A stretch of DNA of 64,000 nt from Bacteroidota bacterium (GCA_020161535.1 JAIUNW010000014.1:1-64000), one strand, 5' to 3'; counted from the first letter of the stretch, positions 51,253-61,080 are shown. Notes: generated from the letters alone by a model not told the origin. Program-made: numbers and translations.

Positions 51253-53787
51253 TCAGGCTTCCGATTTTTCCTTTTTGGGAGATGAGTTCTCTTTTAAGTG
51301 GAAAGTGATTTTGTTGGCGGCTGTGTCGAGGTCGGCAATCAGGATATCGCCTTCTTTGATGGTCATGTTCAGTATCTCTTCTGCCAGCGGATCTTCGAGG
51401 TATTTCTGCAGCGCGCGGTGTAAAGGACGAGCGCCGAACTGTACATCATAGCCTTTTTCGGCAATGAAATTTTTTGCTTCTTCGGTCAGTTCGAGACTGA
51501 AACCGAGGTTTTGCAAACGTTTCATCACGCCTTTGAGCAGGATGTCGATGATCTGGAAGATATTTTCCTTGGTCAGTGAGTTGAAGATGATCACATCGTC
51601 GATCCGGTTCAGGAACTCGGGCGAGAAAGTGCGCTTCAACGCTTTTTCAATCACCGCCTTGTTGTTCTCATCAGAAGAAGCTGTGCGGGCGGAGGTTGCA
51701 AAGCCAACACCATCGCCAAAATCTTTCAACTGCCGTACACCGATATTCGATGTCATGATGATCAGGCTGTTCTTGAAATCAACTTTGCGGCCCAGGCCAT
51801 CGGTCAACTGGCCATCGTCTAATACCTGCAACAGAATATTGTAGATATCCGGGTGCGCTTTCTCAATTTCGTCGAGCAGGATCACCGAATACGGTTTGCG
51901 ACGTACTTTTTCGGTGAGCTGACCACCCTCTTCGTAACCCACATAACCGGGAGGTGCCCCAATCAGTCGGCTGATGGTGAACTTCTCCATGTATTCGCTC
52001 ATGTCGATGCGTATCAGCGCATCTTCACTGTCGAACATATAACGGGCAAGGCTACGCGCTAATTCCGTTTTACCCACACCGGTTGGGCCGAGGAAGATGA
52101 AACTACCCACGGGCTTCTTAGGGTCTTTCAAACCCACACGGTTGCGTTGGATGGCTTTCACCACTTTTTTGATGGCTTCGTCCTGGCCAATAACCATACC
52201 GCCCATATCGTCGGCCATCTTCCGCAGCTTGTCGCTTTCGGCCTGCACCATCCGTTTTACGGGGATGCCGGTCATCATGCTCACTACTTCGGCGATGTCT
52301 TCTTCGGTAATGGGATAGCGTTTGTGTTTGCTCTCCTCTTCCCAATTGTTCTTCGCTTTTTCGAGTTCTTCCTGTAAGCGTTTTTCGGTATCGCGCAAAG
52401 AAGCGGCTTCTTCGAACTTCTGGCTTTTCACCACGCGGTTCTTTTCATTCTTCACGTCTTCGATCTTGCGTTCGAGGTCGAGAATCTCTTCCGGCACATT
52501 GATATTCTTGAGGTGTACGCGGGCACCTACTTCATCCAACACATCGATGGCTTTGTCGGGCAGCAAGCGATCGGTCATATAACGATCACTCAGTTTTACG
52601 CAGGCATCGATGGCATCGTCGTCGTAAGCCACATTGTGGTAATCTTCGTACTTGCTCTTGATATTGGTGAGAATCTGGATGGTTTCTTCCACCGAAGGCG
52701 GATCAACCATCACTTTCTGGAAGCGACGATCGAGGGCGCCATCTTTCTCGATATACATGCGGTATTCATCGAGGGTAGAAGCACCAATGCATTGCAACTC
52801 GCCACGCGCGAGGGCGGGCTTGAAGATATTGCTGGCATCGAGCGAGCCACTGGCACCGCCGGCACCAACGATGGTGTGTATCTCATCGATGAAGAGAATC
52901 ACGTCACGGTTTTTTTCCAACTCGTTCATGATGGCTTTCATGCGCTCTTCAAACTGGCCGCGGTACTTGGTACCGGCTACCAGGGCTGCCAGGTCGAGCG
53001 AGATCACGCGCTTGTCGAACAATACGCGGCTCACTTTGCGCTGCACAATGCGAAGCGCCAGGCCTTCCACAATAGCGGTTTTACCCACACCGGGTTCGCC
53101 AATCAATATCGGGTTGTTCTTTTTACGACGGCTGAGAATCTGCGATACACGTTCGATTTCTTCTTCGCGACCAACGATGGGATCCAACGATCCCGATTCA
53201 GCCATGCGCGTGATATCGCGGCCAAAATTGTCGAGCACCGGAGTTTTGCTTTTTGAGTTACCGGGTGCTTTCGATTTCTGCTGGCTGTATTTTTTTTCTT
53301 CGTCGAAGTCGTCTTCGTTCTCTTCGGGATACTCGGCACGGGTATCGTTGCTTTTTACGACGCCCAGTTCATTGCGAAACAGGTCGTAGTCAACATCAAA
53401 CTGGTTGAGTATCTGCGTGGCTATATTTTCTTTGTTTTTGAGGATGCTGAGCATCAGGTGCTCGGTTTCAACGGTCGGACTCTTCAATGCTTTTGCTTCC
53501 AGAACGGTTACACGAATCACTTTTTCTGCCTGCTTGGTGAGGGGCAGGCTGTTTATGTTCGCAATGTTTTTTCCGGTTTTGTCTTTCACTGCCAGTTCCA
53601 CTTCCTTCCTGAGTTCATACAAATCCACATTAAAACTCTTCAAAATACGGACCGCGGTATTGTCGCCTTCTCTTATCAGCCCCAGGAGCAGGTGCTCCGT
53701 ACCGATAAAATCATTCCCCAGTCGCAACGCTTCCTCCCTGCTGAACGAGATAATCTCCTTAACCTGGGCTGAAAAATTGTTGTCCAT
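51253..53787 (-). CDS. clpC: ATP-dependent Clp protease ATP-binding subunit ClpC
   Basis: An AAA+ unfoldase feeding substrates to ClpP, 844 residues. The Clp_N repeat domain is at about 5-140 (FIGTEHLLLGLI, VETEHLMLSIL). AAA module 1 has Walker A GEPGVGKT at 230-237 and Walker B VILFIDEIHTIVG. The UVR-type coiled middle segment is at about 430-465 (KSQKFEEAASLRDTEKRLQE), which separates ClpC from ClpB. AAA module 2 has GPTGVGKTELARSLA and VILLDEIEKAHPD. An acidic linker (EENEDDFDEEKK) follows Clp_N. It is divergent from the STAS gene. Confidence 0.96.
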   Translation of the reverse strand: MDNNFSAQVKEIISFSREEALRLGNDFIGTEHLLLGLIREGDNTAVRILKSFNVDLYELRKEVELAVKDKTGKNIANINSLPLTKQAEKVIRVTVLEAKALKSPTVETEHLMLSILKNKENIATQILNQFDVDYDLFRNELGVVKSNDTRAEYPEENEDDFDEEKKYSQQKSKAPGNSKSKTPVLDNFGRDITRMAESGSLDPIVGREEEIERVSQILSRRKKNNPILIGEPGVGKTAIVEGLALRIVQRKVSRVLFDKRVISLDLAALVAGTKYRGQFEERMKAIMNELEKNRDVILFIDEIHTIVGAGGASGSLDASNIFKPALARGELQCIGASTLDEYRMYIEKDGALDRRFQKVMVDPPSVEETIQILTNIKSKYEDYHNVAYDDDAIDACVKLSDRYMTDRLLPDKAIDVLDEVGARVHLKNINVPEEILDLERKIEDVKNEKNRVVKSQKFEEAASLRDTEKRLQEELEKAKNNWEEESKHKRYPITEEDIAEVVSMMTGIPVKRMVQAESDKLRKMADDMGGMVIGQDEAIKKVVKAIQRNRVGLKDPKKPVGSFIFLGPTGVGKTELARSLARYMFDSEDALIRIDMSEYMEKFTISRLIGAPPGYVGYEEGGQLTEKVRRKPYSVILLDEIEKAHPDIYNILLQVLDDGQLTDGLGRKVDFKNSLIIMTSNIGVRQLKDFGDGVGFATSARTASSDENNKAVIEKALKRTFSPEFLNRIDDVIIFNSLTKENIFQIIDILLKGVMKRLQNLGFSLELTEEAKNFIAEKGYDVQFGARPLHRALQKYLEDPLAEEILNMTIKEGDILIADLDTAANKITFHLKENSSPKKEKSEA

Positions 53788-53798
53788 TTTCTAAGTAG

Positions 53799-53831
53799 TT
53801 GTGTGTTATACAATAATAACGAATATTTTTG
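53799..53831 (+). promoter_or_regulatory. Bacteroidota-type promoter for the STAS-rnz unit
   Basis: TATTTTTG at 53824-53831 fits the -7 consensus TAnnTTTG, and TTG at 53799-53801 fits the -33 box with a 22-base spacing. The STAS start codon is 39 bases downstream. Prediction from consensus only. Confidence 0.45.
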
Positions 53832-53869
53832 AGTTTAGGTTTGCCCTCAAACCCGCTAATCTCATCGCT

Positions 53870-54259
53870 ATGCAGGTCAAAATTGATACCAAGCAGAAAT
53901 TCCATGTCATTACGTTACAAGAGCCACAGATTACTGCTAATATGACAGATGAACTGGCCGCTGGTTTAGGTAGATACCTGCAAAATGACGTTAAAAACCT
54001 GGTCGTGAACGTATCGGCTGTAGAGGGTATGGATTTAGCGGCGGCTGAAACACTAGTAAGCCTGCAGCAGCGTTTCTATGAGGGTAACGCATCTTTTGTT
54101 ATTTGTGGTATGCAACCGGCCGTAGAAAGTTTTCTGGACGGCGAGGGACTGCTGGATGTGTTGAATTGTACACCCACTGAATCAGAAGCCTGGGACATTG
54201 TGCAGATGGAAGAAATTGAGCGGGAGTTGCTGGATGATGGAGAACCTCTATTTGAATAA
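53870..54259 (+). CDS. STAS-domain protein
   Basis: 129 residues from the ATG at 53870; earlier in-frame codons back to 53801 overlap the predicted promoter. The pattern of strands and helices (KFHVITLQEPQITANMTDEL, KNLVVNVSAVEGMDLAAAET, ASFVICGMQPAVESFL) is that of STAS domains, as in anti-anti-sigma factors. The usual phosphorylated Ser of SpoIIAA-like proteins in a DSSG motif is replaced by MDLAAAE, so phosphoregulation of that type is doubtful. It is followed after 15 bases by rnz and is probably cotranscribed. Confidence 0.7.
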   Translation: MQVKIDTKQKFHVITLQEPQITANMTDELAAGLGRYLQNDVKNLVVNVSAVEGMDLAAAETLVSLQQRFYEGNASFVICGMQPAVESFLDGEGLLDVLNCTPTESEAWDIVQMEEIERELLDDGEPLFE

Positions 54260-54274
54260 ATTTGATCGGATAAG

Positions 54275-55177
54275 ATGTTAGCGGTAACCATTTTAGGAAA
54301 CAACTCGGCCGTTCCGGCATATGATCGCCACCCCACTGCACAAGTGGTAACGCTCGATGAGTTCCTGTTTTTGGTTGATTGCGGTGAAGGCACGCAAATG
54401 CAAATGGCCAAGTACAAAATTCGCCGCAGCCGCATCCAGCATATTTTCATTTCGCATTTACACGGTGATCATTATTTCGGGCTCATCGGCCTGATTACCA
54501 GTTTGGGTTTATTGGGTCGCGATGCGCCGCTGCATTTGTACGCACCGGCAGCGCTGGAACAACTTATCCAGTTGCAGTTGAAAGTTGCCGACACGGCCCT
54601 GCCCTATCCCCTACATTTTCATCCCTTAGAAGCCGGGCCGGTATTGGTTAGTAACGACCGGTTCAAGGTGTTGTGCTTTCCGGTTAGCCACCGCATACCT
54701 TGCTGGGGTTTCCGCTTTGAACAGATCAAAGCACCGCGACGTTTGAACCCCGACAAAGCGCGGGCGCACGAAGTGCCTTCTCATTTTTACGATCGCCTGA
54801 AATGGGGCGAAGATTATACAACGAAAGACGGTAAGCATATCCCCAACGACTGGGTAACCGAACCGGCTGCCAAAGGCAAGGTATATGCATATAGTGCCGA
54901 CACCTGTTACAACGATTCCTTGATTGAACAAGTGAAAGGCGCCGATCTGCTCTACCACGAAACCACCTACCTGAAAGACCTGGCCGAGCGGGCTGCTTTT
55001 CGTTACCATTGCACCACCCACCAGGCGGCCAGCATTGCACAACAGGCCGGTGTAGGCCGGTTATTGATCGGTCATTTCAGTTCCAAGTACGAAAAGCTTG
55101 ATCAGTTCGAAACCGAAGCCAAAGAAGTTTTTCCCAACACGAGTTTGGCGATTGAAGGTGTGAGTTACCGGGTGTAA
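54275..55177 (+). CDS. rnz: Ribonuclease Z
   Basis: A metallo-beta-lactamase-fold endonuclease that trims tRNA 3' ends. 300 residues with the zinc motif H61-L-H63-G-D65-H66 in FISHLHGDHYFG, N-terminal GNNSAVPAYDRHPTAQ, VDCGEGTQMQM, FPVSHRIPCWGFRF, the Asp in YSADTCYNDSL, HETTY and the final His in LLIGHFSSKY. Length is standard for bacterial RNase Z. It is translated right after the STAS gene. Confidence 0.95.
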   Translation: MLAVTILGNNSAVPAYDRHPTAQVVTLDEFLFLVDCGEGTQMQMAKYKIRRSRIQHIFISHLHGDHYFGLIGLITSLGLLGRDAPLHLYAPAALEQLIQLQLKVADTALPYPLHFHPLEAGPVLVSNDRFKVLCFPVSHRIPCWGFRFEQIKAPRRLNPDKARAHEVPSHFYDRLKWGEDYTTKDGKHIPNDWVTEPAAKGKVYAYSADTCYNDSLIEQVKGADLLYHETTYLKDLAERAAFRYHCTTHQAASIAQQAGVGRLLIGHFSSKYEKLDQFETEAKEVFPNTSLAIEGVSYRV

Positions 55178-55191
55178 ATCAAACCATACAA

Positions 55192-56424
55192 TCAATCGTA
55201 TTTACGGCCACCCACATACATAATGGTGGCAAGGTTGAAGTTGAGGTTGAGTTCTACAAACGTTTCTTTCACCAATGGATATACTTTGCTGCCGCGCTGG
55301 CCAATTTTGAGGGCAGCATTGTAGTGGTAAAACCGGTTGGCGCTGGGCAGGGTGATGCCCATGGTGCCGGCATAACTGGTCACCTGGTTTCCGTCGAGCA
55401 CCAGGTAACTTTTATCCATGTTGAAACCGACCGACAAAGTAGGGCCATCTACATAACCCCATACGGTGCGCTTGGGTTTCGAGTGACTCACACCAACGGA
55501 GAAATTACTGGCGGTGGTGGTTTGAAATCCATTGCCGCTGTATTTAACCTTGGTCCAGTCCTGACTGATATAATCAGCCCCTACGCGCCAGGCATCGTTG
55601 TACGCAGTTAGCCCTGCCGACCAGATGGCCGGGTATTTAAACGTGCCGGTAATCTCATTGTCCTGCACCAGCGTATTACCTGATGCATCTTTCACCGCAT
55701 GGTCTTCGATGGTATTCAGGGTGCGTTGTGGTTGGTAAGAGCCACCCGCAATCCAGTTCAGCTTTCCTGTTTTGAACTGGTATTGAAAACCGGTGTTAAA
55801 AACAAACTGACCATAGTATTTGTTCTCATCCACTTTTAAGGTTGCTGCATTGTTGGTGCTAACTGTTTCGAGGCGGTTCACACTACCCGATAAATAAGTC
55901 ACAGATAGGCCGAGGTTCAGGTGTTTTTTGATGCGAACACCGTTGGAGAAAAAGTATTGGTTGAGTCCGCCATTGCCTTCAATGGCGCTTGCCAATTGCG
56001 CGGTTGTACCTTCCAGGTAACGGGTGCCGGTTGTTTTATAATCAACCGAAGAATAGCGGCGCAAGCCGAAGCTGGTTCCCCAGTTTTTAAACAAGCTGAA
56101 ACCGATGGCTCCTTTGCGGATACCAAAATCGCCGCCGTTGAATTGATTGTTCTGGCTGGTATAGGTAACAGATTTTCCACTCAATGATAATTCAAGAATC
56201 AATCGGCTTGTCGGTAAGGCACCATAAGAGGCGGGGTTGGCTTCGTTCAGGGTAATCACCGAAGGCATGGCCGCACTGAGTGAACCCATGCCATTATAGC
56301 CGTTGAAATCGCGCAACTGAACATCTCCTATTCCATAAGCCGAGTAGATGTTATTAATGCCATGCTGGCCAAAAACCACAGCGGTGATCAGCATTGCATT
56401 GATGAAAAGACATAGCTGCTTCAT
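55192..56424 (-). CDS. Outer-membrane beta-barrel protein (FadL/OmpP1-like)
   Basis: 410 residues with a signal peptide ending VFGQ. The mature part begins INNIYSAYGIGDVQLRDFNG and GMGSLSAAMPSVITLNEANP, the pattern of FadL-like transporters of Bacteroidota, followed by many alternating amphipathic strands and ending in a strand (ATIMYVGGRKYD). A FadL-type protein would pass hydrophobic compounds across the outer membrane; the ligand is unknown. It lies four bases downstream of the DUF4270 lipoprotein gene and is surely cotranscribed with it. Confidence 0.75.
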   Translation of the reverse strand: MKQLCLFINAMLITAVVFGQHGINNIYSAYGIGDVQLRDFNGYNGMGSLSAAMPSVITLNEANPASYGALPTSRLILELSLSGKSVTYTSQNNQFNGGDFGIRKGAIGFSLFKNWGTSFGLRRYSSVDYKTTGTRYLEGTTAQLASAIEGNGGLNQYFFSNGVRIKKHLNLGLSVTYLSGSVNRLETVSTNNAATLKVDENKYYGQFVFNTGFQYQFKTGKLNWIAGGSYQPQRTLNTIEDHAVKDASGNTLVQDNEITGTFKYPAIWSAGLTAYNDAWRVGADYISQDWTKVKYSGNGFQTTTASNFSVGVSHSKPKRTVWGYVDGPTLSVGFNMDKSYLVLDGNQVTSYAGTMGITLPSANRFYHYNAALKIGQRGSKVYPLVKETFVELNLNFNLATIMYVGGRKYD

Positions 56425-56428
56425 GCAA

Positions 56429-57730
56429 TCAGGATTGTTTTTTGTAAACGAGTAAGGTTAATACCAGCCGTGAACGAAGATCACTGGCGGTGGTTGAATT
56501 GCCCACCAGGCGCGTCAGTGTTGAGTCGCCGCCCATACCCGTTACAACCAGTTTTGTTGCGGTAAAATTATTGGCTGCCAATTGAGCGAGAATATAGTTG
56601 GAAACATCGTAGGTATAACGCGTGTCTTTGCCATATACTTTATCGATGTAGAGATCACCCCCCATGGCGGCACCTGTGCTGTTCGACATGGGACCAGCCA
56701 GGGTACCATCTTCCAATTGTTGATAGAGTTGCAAGCGATTGGGCAGCGGAAAGTTTTCCATGGAACTGCCCATCGGTTTTAGTTCAAGCGTAGCGCCCAT
56801 TACTTTTACATAATCGGCGGCCTGTAACACATTTTTGATATAGGGAAACGTGATTTGCGTGCGAACGCGATTGAATTCACGCACCGCATACAGGTTATCG
56901 GTTTTATCTGCGCTTATCTCGAGTTTTGTGTTGAGATCTGCCCAACGTGTACCGGTATAATTTTGCCTGATCTGGTTGAATTTATTGGGCGAGCCAGCTT
57001 TGCTGAAGCTGATCGTTTTGGCTTGGTTAAAGACCGCTTTCACGGTGTAGTGCACATTGAGTTTGATGCTGTCTTTGAATTGCAGCAACATCGCATCGCG
57101 CGTAGAATCGCCCGAAACCCGAAGGCCTTTGAAATATTCGTTGAATTTATCGGCCGTACTCACCACGCCGCTGCGGTTACGCAGGTGGCCAAAAAGTTCC
57201 TGGCCAAAAGCCGGACTCAGCAAGATGCGAATACTATCGGTTGCCTTGGGACGAACCACCGCATCAAATACGCCCAGGGTGCCGCCGTTGGCTTCCACTT
57301 TTGAGATATTATAGAAAGCACCCTTTTCATTGGTGATTGCCTGCGACAGTCGATCTACCAATAAGCGGATAGGCACCGTGCTATCACCTGTGTACACATG
57401 GTTTAATTTTAACACCAGCTCGAGTGAATCAAAAACCGCTGTGTTTGGAATATCTTCCCAGGTGGGCAGGTTGTATCGGAAATAATGGGCGGCATATACC
57501 GAACCCAGCAAGGGGTCTTTGGCATACCCGGCCACACCGTAGCTGGCGGAGGAGGTGAGAAAGGAATCGGGGCGAAACGTAACAAAACTTCCTGTAATCG
57601 TATCTACCTGTACGAGGTACGGGTTTTCAGCAGGGGAAACGGTTTCGATGTATTGCGCCTCTTTGGTACAAGCCCACAGCCCGGTTAGAAAAATTATAAC
57701 CAGCAGGTATAGACCGGGTTTTCCCTTCAT
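56429..57730 (-). CDS. DUF4270 lipoprotein
   Basis: 433 residues from the ATG at 57730 (frame opens at 57763). MKGKPGLYLLVIIFLTGLWAC is a lipoprotein signal peptide with Cys at about 21. The DUF4270 pattern follows: DSFLTSSASYGVAGYAKDPL, then FDSLELVLKLN and a series of beta strands with TDNLYAVREFNRVRTQI. Family members are surface or periplasmic proteins of Bacteroidota without a defined role. It is followed after four bases by the outer-membrane barrel gene, which suggests that the two work together at the outer membrane. Confidence 0.8.
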   Translation of the reverse strand: MKGKPGLYLLVIIFLTGLWACTKEAQYIETVSPAENPYLVQVDTITGSFVTFRPDSFLTSSASYGVAGYAKDPLLGSVYAAHYFRYNLPTWEDIPNTAVFDSLELVLKLNHVYTGDSTVPIRLLVDRLSQAITNEKGAFYNISKVEANGGTLGVFDAVVRPKATDSIRILLSPAFGQELFGHLRNRSGVVSTADKFNEYFKGLRVSGDSTRDAMLLQFKDSIKLNVHYTVKAVFNQAKTISFSKAGSPNKFNQIRQNYTGTRWADLNTKLEISADKTDNLYAVREFNRVRTQITFPYIKNVLQAADYVKVMGATLELKPMGSSMENFPLPNRLQLYQQLEDGTLAGPMSNSTGAAMGGDLYIDKVYGKDTRYTYDVSNYILAQLAANNFTATKLVVTGMGGDSTLTRLVGNSTTASDLRSRLVLTLLVYKKQS

Positions 57731-57892
57731 TTTTTTTGTGCAAAGAACAGTTTGAGATGGCATGTTTGAACAGTACTTCTATCAATTAACATTATTTTGA
57801 GACAAAAATGTCGAATTTGTTGACGAAAACCTAATTTCGCGGCGACATTGGGGTTCGCTAATTTGGTCGGCACATAAACTTGTTTTGTCGAT

Positions 57893-58945
57893 ATGGTTTG
57901 GAAAACCCTGGTGGAACTAAAAATTTTGCGCAAAATTCTACAAGTGAAAAAACTATCTTTTTTTCTGTTAATGTGTAGCAGCCTGTGGATGGCCGGTTGT
58001 ACAAAGAGTAGCAGTTCCGACACTTTGGTCGGTAACTGGGTAAGGAGATCTGACTTTGAAGGTGTAGGCCGAAGTGAAGCTGTTGCAGCTCAACTAAACG
58101 GAAAAGCTTATGTTGGATTGGGATACAATGGTACCGATCGGTTGACTGATTTCTGGGTATATGATAATACATCCGATTTCTGGCAAAAGAAAGCTGATTT
58201 TCCTGGCACAGCCCGTAATTCAGCGGTTGCTTTTGCTGCCAATGGCAAGATCTATGTGGGTCTTGGTTACGACGGCGTAAATTATTTAAAGGATTTCTGG
58301 GCCTATGATCCAGGTGCCAATACCTGGACACAGGTAGCTGATTTTGGCGGATCTGCCCGTTATGATGCAGTTGCTTTTGGCATCGGCGACAAAGGCTATG
58401 TATGTAGCGGTTATGATGGCAACTACCTGAAAGATTTCTGGAGCTATAACCCCACTACCAATACCTGGACACAGGAGATCAGCCCCGGTGGTACCAAGAG
58501 AAGTGCCGCTTCTGTTTTTGTGATCGACAACAAAGCCTATCTCTGCCTGGGTGAAAACAACGGTTCTTATGTAAACGAGTTGTGGATGTATGATGCTTCT
58601 GCCAGTGCCTGGACCGAGAAACGCAAATTGACCAACGTAAGCAGCGAGTCTTACGATGACAAATACACCGGCATTACCCGCGCCAACGCAGCCGCGTTTG
58701 TAGTGGGTAGCAAGGGCTATATCACGACCGGTACTACCGGCGGACTCACCAGCAATACTTGGGAATACAATCCGGCTGATGATACCTGGACACAGAAAAC
58801 GGCTTTCGACGGAACAGCCCGTGAAGGTGCAGTTGGCTTCTATATCAATGACCGTGGTTATGTTTCCACTGGTCGTACCAGCAGCCTGCGCCTCGATGAT
58901 ACCCGCGAGTTGCAGCCTTCGGCCGACAACGATACAGACGACTGA
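57893..58945 (+). CDS. Kelch-repeat beta-propeller lipoprotein
   Basis: 350 residues. A basic N-terminus and hydrophobic stretch end at the lipobox MAGC (Cys about 36); a GTG at 57944 is an alternative start giving a shorter signal. Six kelch-type blades of about 45-50 residues follow, each with a YVGLGY or GYVCSGY strand and a FWAYDPGANTWTQVADF-type strand. Kelch propellers bind other proteins or glycans. It is divergent from the DUF4270 gene and ends in a strong bidirectional terminator. Confidence 0.85.
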   Translation: MVWKTLVELKILRKILQVKKLSFFLLMCSSLWMAGCTKSSSSDTLVGNWVRRSDFEGVGRSEAVAAQLNGKAYVGLGYNGTDRLTDFWVYDNTSDFWQKKADFPGTARNSAVAFAANGKIYVGLGYDGVNYLKDFWAYDPGANTWTQVADFGGSARYDAVAFGIGDKGYVCSGYDGNYLKDFWSYNPTTNTWTQEISPGGTKRSAASVFVIDNKAYLCLGENNGSYVNELWMYDASASAWTEKRKLTNVSSESYDDKYTGITRANAAAFVVGSKGYITTGTTGGLTSNTWEYNPADDTWTQKTAFDGTAREGAVGFYINDRGYVSTGRTSSLRLDDTRELQPSADNDTDD

Positions 58946-58962
58946 AAACGTAGGTAGTTTAT

Positions 58963-59017
58963 AAAAAAGCGAGTCGCGGCGGTGATGGAAAATCACAACC
59001 GCGACTCGCTTTTTTTG
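58963..59017. terminator. Strong bidirectional terminator
   Basis: AGCGAGTCGCGG (58968-58979) pairs perfectly with CCGCGACTCGCT (58999-59010), and GTGAT/ATCAC inside extends the hairpin. A-run on the left and T-run (59011-59017) on the right serve both strands: kelch gene on plus, LytTR gene on minus. Confidence 0.93.
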
Positions 59018-59033
59018 TGGCTGTTTGTAGGCC

Positions 59034-59747
59034 TTATAAAATATTTCTGCTATTCACTTTCTCCATCAACAGTTCTTTGTAATGTTCGCTGACAGGGATT
59101 TCGTGCTCGCCGATCTTGACAAAACTTTTGTGGATGGATTCCACGCGCGACAAGGAAACGATATATGATTTGTGTACGCGCAGAAAAGCAAAAGGCTCTA
59201 ATTTTTCTTCGAGGTGTTTCATGCTCATGCGGGTGATCACCGGTCGCTTGGATGATTGCAGGTGAATCTTTACATAGTCTTTGTACCCTTCAATCAGCAG
59301 CACGTCATCCACCGCAATCTTGACAATATTGTATTCAACGTTCACAAACAAATAGCGTGCATCTTCTTGAGCCGGCGCTGTTTTATTGGTATTGAACGCC
59401 TCCAGGGCCTTCATGCAGGCTTCGAGAAAACGATCAAAGGGCACCGGCTTTAAGAGATAATCGATTGCGTTGACAGTATAGCTTTCCAGTGCGTATTGCT
59501 CAAAGGCGGTGAGGAAGATGACTTTTGTTTTTCCCTTTAACGAAGCTGCGAGTTGCATGCCCGTCAGTCCCGGCATCTGGATATCCAGAAACAAGAGATC
59601 GACCGACTTTTCCTGCAAGAGTTTCAATACCTCGAGGGCATTTCTTGCAGTACCCACCAATTCCAGAAAAGGCACTTGCGCAATATTGTCGACCAGGAGA
59701 TCGAGCGCCAGCTTTTCATCGTCTACCGCAATACAGGTTAATTTCAT
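59034..59747 (-). CDS. LytTR-family response regulator
   Basis: 237 residues. The receiver domain (1-120) has the acidic pair D9-D10, phospho-acceptor D55 in LLFLDIQMPG, Thr in IFLTAFEQYA and Lys in YLLKPVPF. The LytTR DNA-binding domain spans about 138-235 (YNIVKIAVDDVLLIEGYKDY, RMSMKHLEEKL, FLRVHKSYIVSL). LytTR regulators bind direct repeats as dimers. It overlaps the histidine kinase gene by four bases (ATGA type), so the two form one two-component system; its targets are unknown. Confidence 0.95.
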   Translation of the reverse strand: MKLTCIAVDDEKLALDLLVDNIAQVPFLELVGTARNALEVLKLLQEKSVDLLFLDIQMPGLTGMQLAASLKGKTKVIFLTAFEQYALESYTVNAIDYLLKPVPFDRFLEACMKALEAFNTNKTAPAQEDARYLFVNVEYNIVKIAVDDVLLIEGYKDYVKIHLQSSKRPVITRMSMKHLEEKLEPFAFLRVHKSYIVSLSRVESIHKSFVKIGEHEIPVSEHYKELLMEKVNSRNIL

Positions 59748-61003
59748 GCGAGGGTGATTTGAAGTGAAACGCTGTAAAAACCGCTGTTATCAGCAATAAT
59801 TAGTTGTTGTTTGGCGCCATATAAAAGGTTCAGTCGCCTTTTAACATTTGCCAGGCCGATGCCCGAAACGCGATCAGCATGGTTTGCTTCGGCGCCGGCT
59901 TCGTACTGGTTGTTAACCTGAAAATACAATACTCCCTTCACTACTTCCCCTTTTATTTCAATGAGTGGTTTGTTCATATAACTGGCGCTGTGTTTGAACG
60001 CGTTTTCGACAAAAGGGATCAGCAGCATCGGCTCAATGAAATATTCTTCGCGCGGTGTTTTTAAGTCCACCTGAAGGTTTACATCATTGCCGAAACGAAG
60101 CGACTGCAATTCGATATAACTGCGCAGGTAATCGAGCTCGCGACTCAGTTTCACTTTGGTTTCATCGCTCTCGTAAAGCATGTATCGGAGCAGGCCCGAT
60201 AAACGGATCAGGCTGGGCTCGAGTTGGTCTGATTTCTTCCGCGCCAGCGAAACCATATTGTTGAGAACGTTGAAGATAAAATGCGGACTAATCTGCGATC
60301 GTAAGAAAGAGAGTTCGGTTTTGAGTCCTTCGTTTTCTTTTTCCTTCACCAGTTTTTCTTCCTGGATGCGATCAGCGATGAGGCGATAAGCAAGGCTTCC
60401 GGCTTGCACAAAAAAGAAAGGAAAAATATTCAGCAGCAAGGGCATGGGAATGCGCAGGTGTTCTTCGCCGGTGTACCATTTGAGGTAGAAGGATACAATG
60501 AGCGAAACAGCGGCCAACACAGATACCTGCACCAATACATAATTTGCCCATTTCTTCGACCGGTTAAAGCGTGGTATCAGCCAGTAGGCATTGAAGTAAA
60601 ACAGGGCAATCCATACCAGGTTCAGCAGCATGGCAAAGCGGGAAAAGTATTTTGGATCCATGCCGCGGTGCATTTCCATCCGCGCGCCCGGGGGTGCGCC
60701 CGGGGGGCGAATCATTCGACGAAAACTATCGGGCATATCCATCTGCCCCTCGGCGATGGGTGCACCTGGCATGTGATTGCGGTGAAAATTGGGTGGCGGC
60801 ATGCTGTCGTAGTGAACTGAACCCATCGGCCAGCGAGGTTCGTTCTGGAATGCGCCGCTCCTGTTTTGCTGTCCAAAACTCATTTCCCTTTTTTCATCCA
60901 GGTAAGTGCGCATGATATAAGGCAGAAACAGCGTCACTATCCAGGTAAGGACGTGGTATAAAACAATGGCAGGTTTGGAAGTATACCAGGAAGCGGTTTG
61001 CAT
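59744..61003 (-). CDS. LytS-type sensor histidine kinase with Met/His/Pro-rich loop
   Basis: 419 residues from the ATG at 61003. One TM segment at about 10-30, then a long extracytoplasmic loop (~35-118) unusually rich in Met, His and Pro (HRNHMPGAP, GQMDMPDSF, ARMEMHRGMDPKYF), then three more TM segments up to about 205. The short coiled segment leads to the His_kinase domain: phospho-acceptor H241 in SQISPHFIFNVLNNM, and a HATPase domain with PFVENAFKHSASY and GIGLANVKRRL. It phosphorylates the overlapping LytTR regulator. The Met/His-rich loop could sense a metal such as copper; that is inference. Confidence 0.92.
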   Translation of the reverse strand: MQTASWYTSKPAIVLYHVLTWIVTLFLPYIMRTYLDEKREMSFGQQNRSGAFQNEPRWPMGSVHYDSMPPPNFHRNHMPGAPIAEGQMDMPDSFRRMIRPPGAPPGARMEMHRGMDPKYFSRFAMLLNLVWIALFYFNAYWLIPRFNRSKKWANYVLVQVSVLAAVSLIVSFYLKWYTGEEHLRIPMPLLLNIFPFFFVQAGSLAYRLIADRIQEEKLVKEKENEGLKTELSFLRSQISPHFIFNVLNNMVSLARKKSDQLEPSLIRLSGLLRYMLYESDETKVKLSRELDYLRSYIELQSLRFGNDVNLQVDLKTPREEYFIEPMLLIPFVENAFKHSASYMNKPLIEIKGEVVKGVLYFQVNNQYEAGAEANHADRVSGIGLANVKRRLNLLYGAKQQLIIADNSGFYSVSLQITLA

Positions 61004-61080
61004 TGCGCAAAAATTAATCAAAACGAGTCAAATACGAACAGGAATCGACCAATTCGTTCATTGCATATACGAGAAAACGC

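Noticed and set aside
52513..53389. Two frames of about 245 residues on the plus strand
   Set aside because: Antisense shadows of clpC, which is unambiguous.
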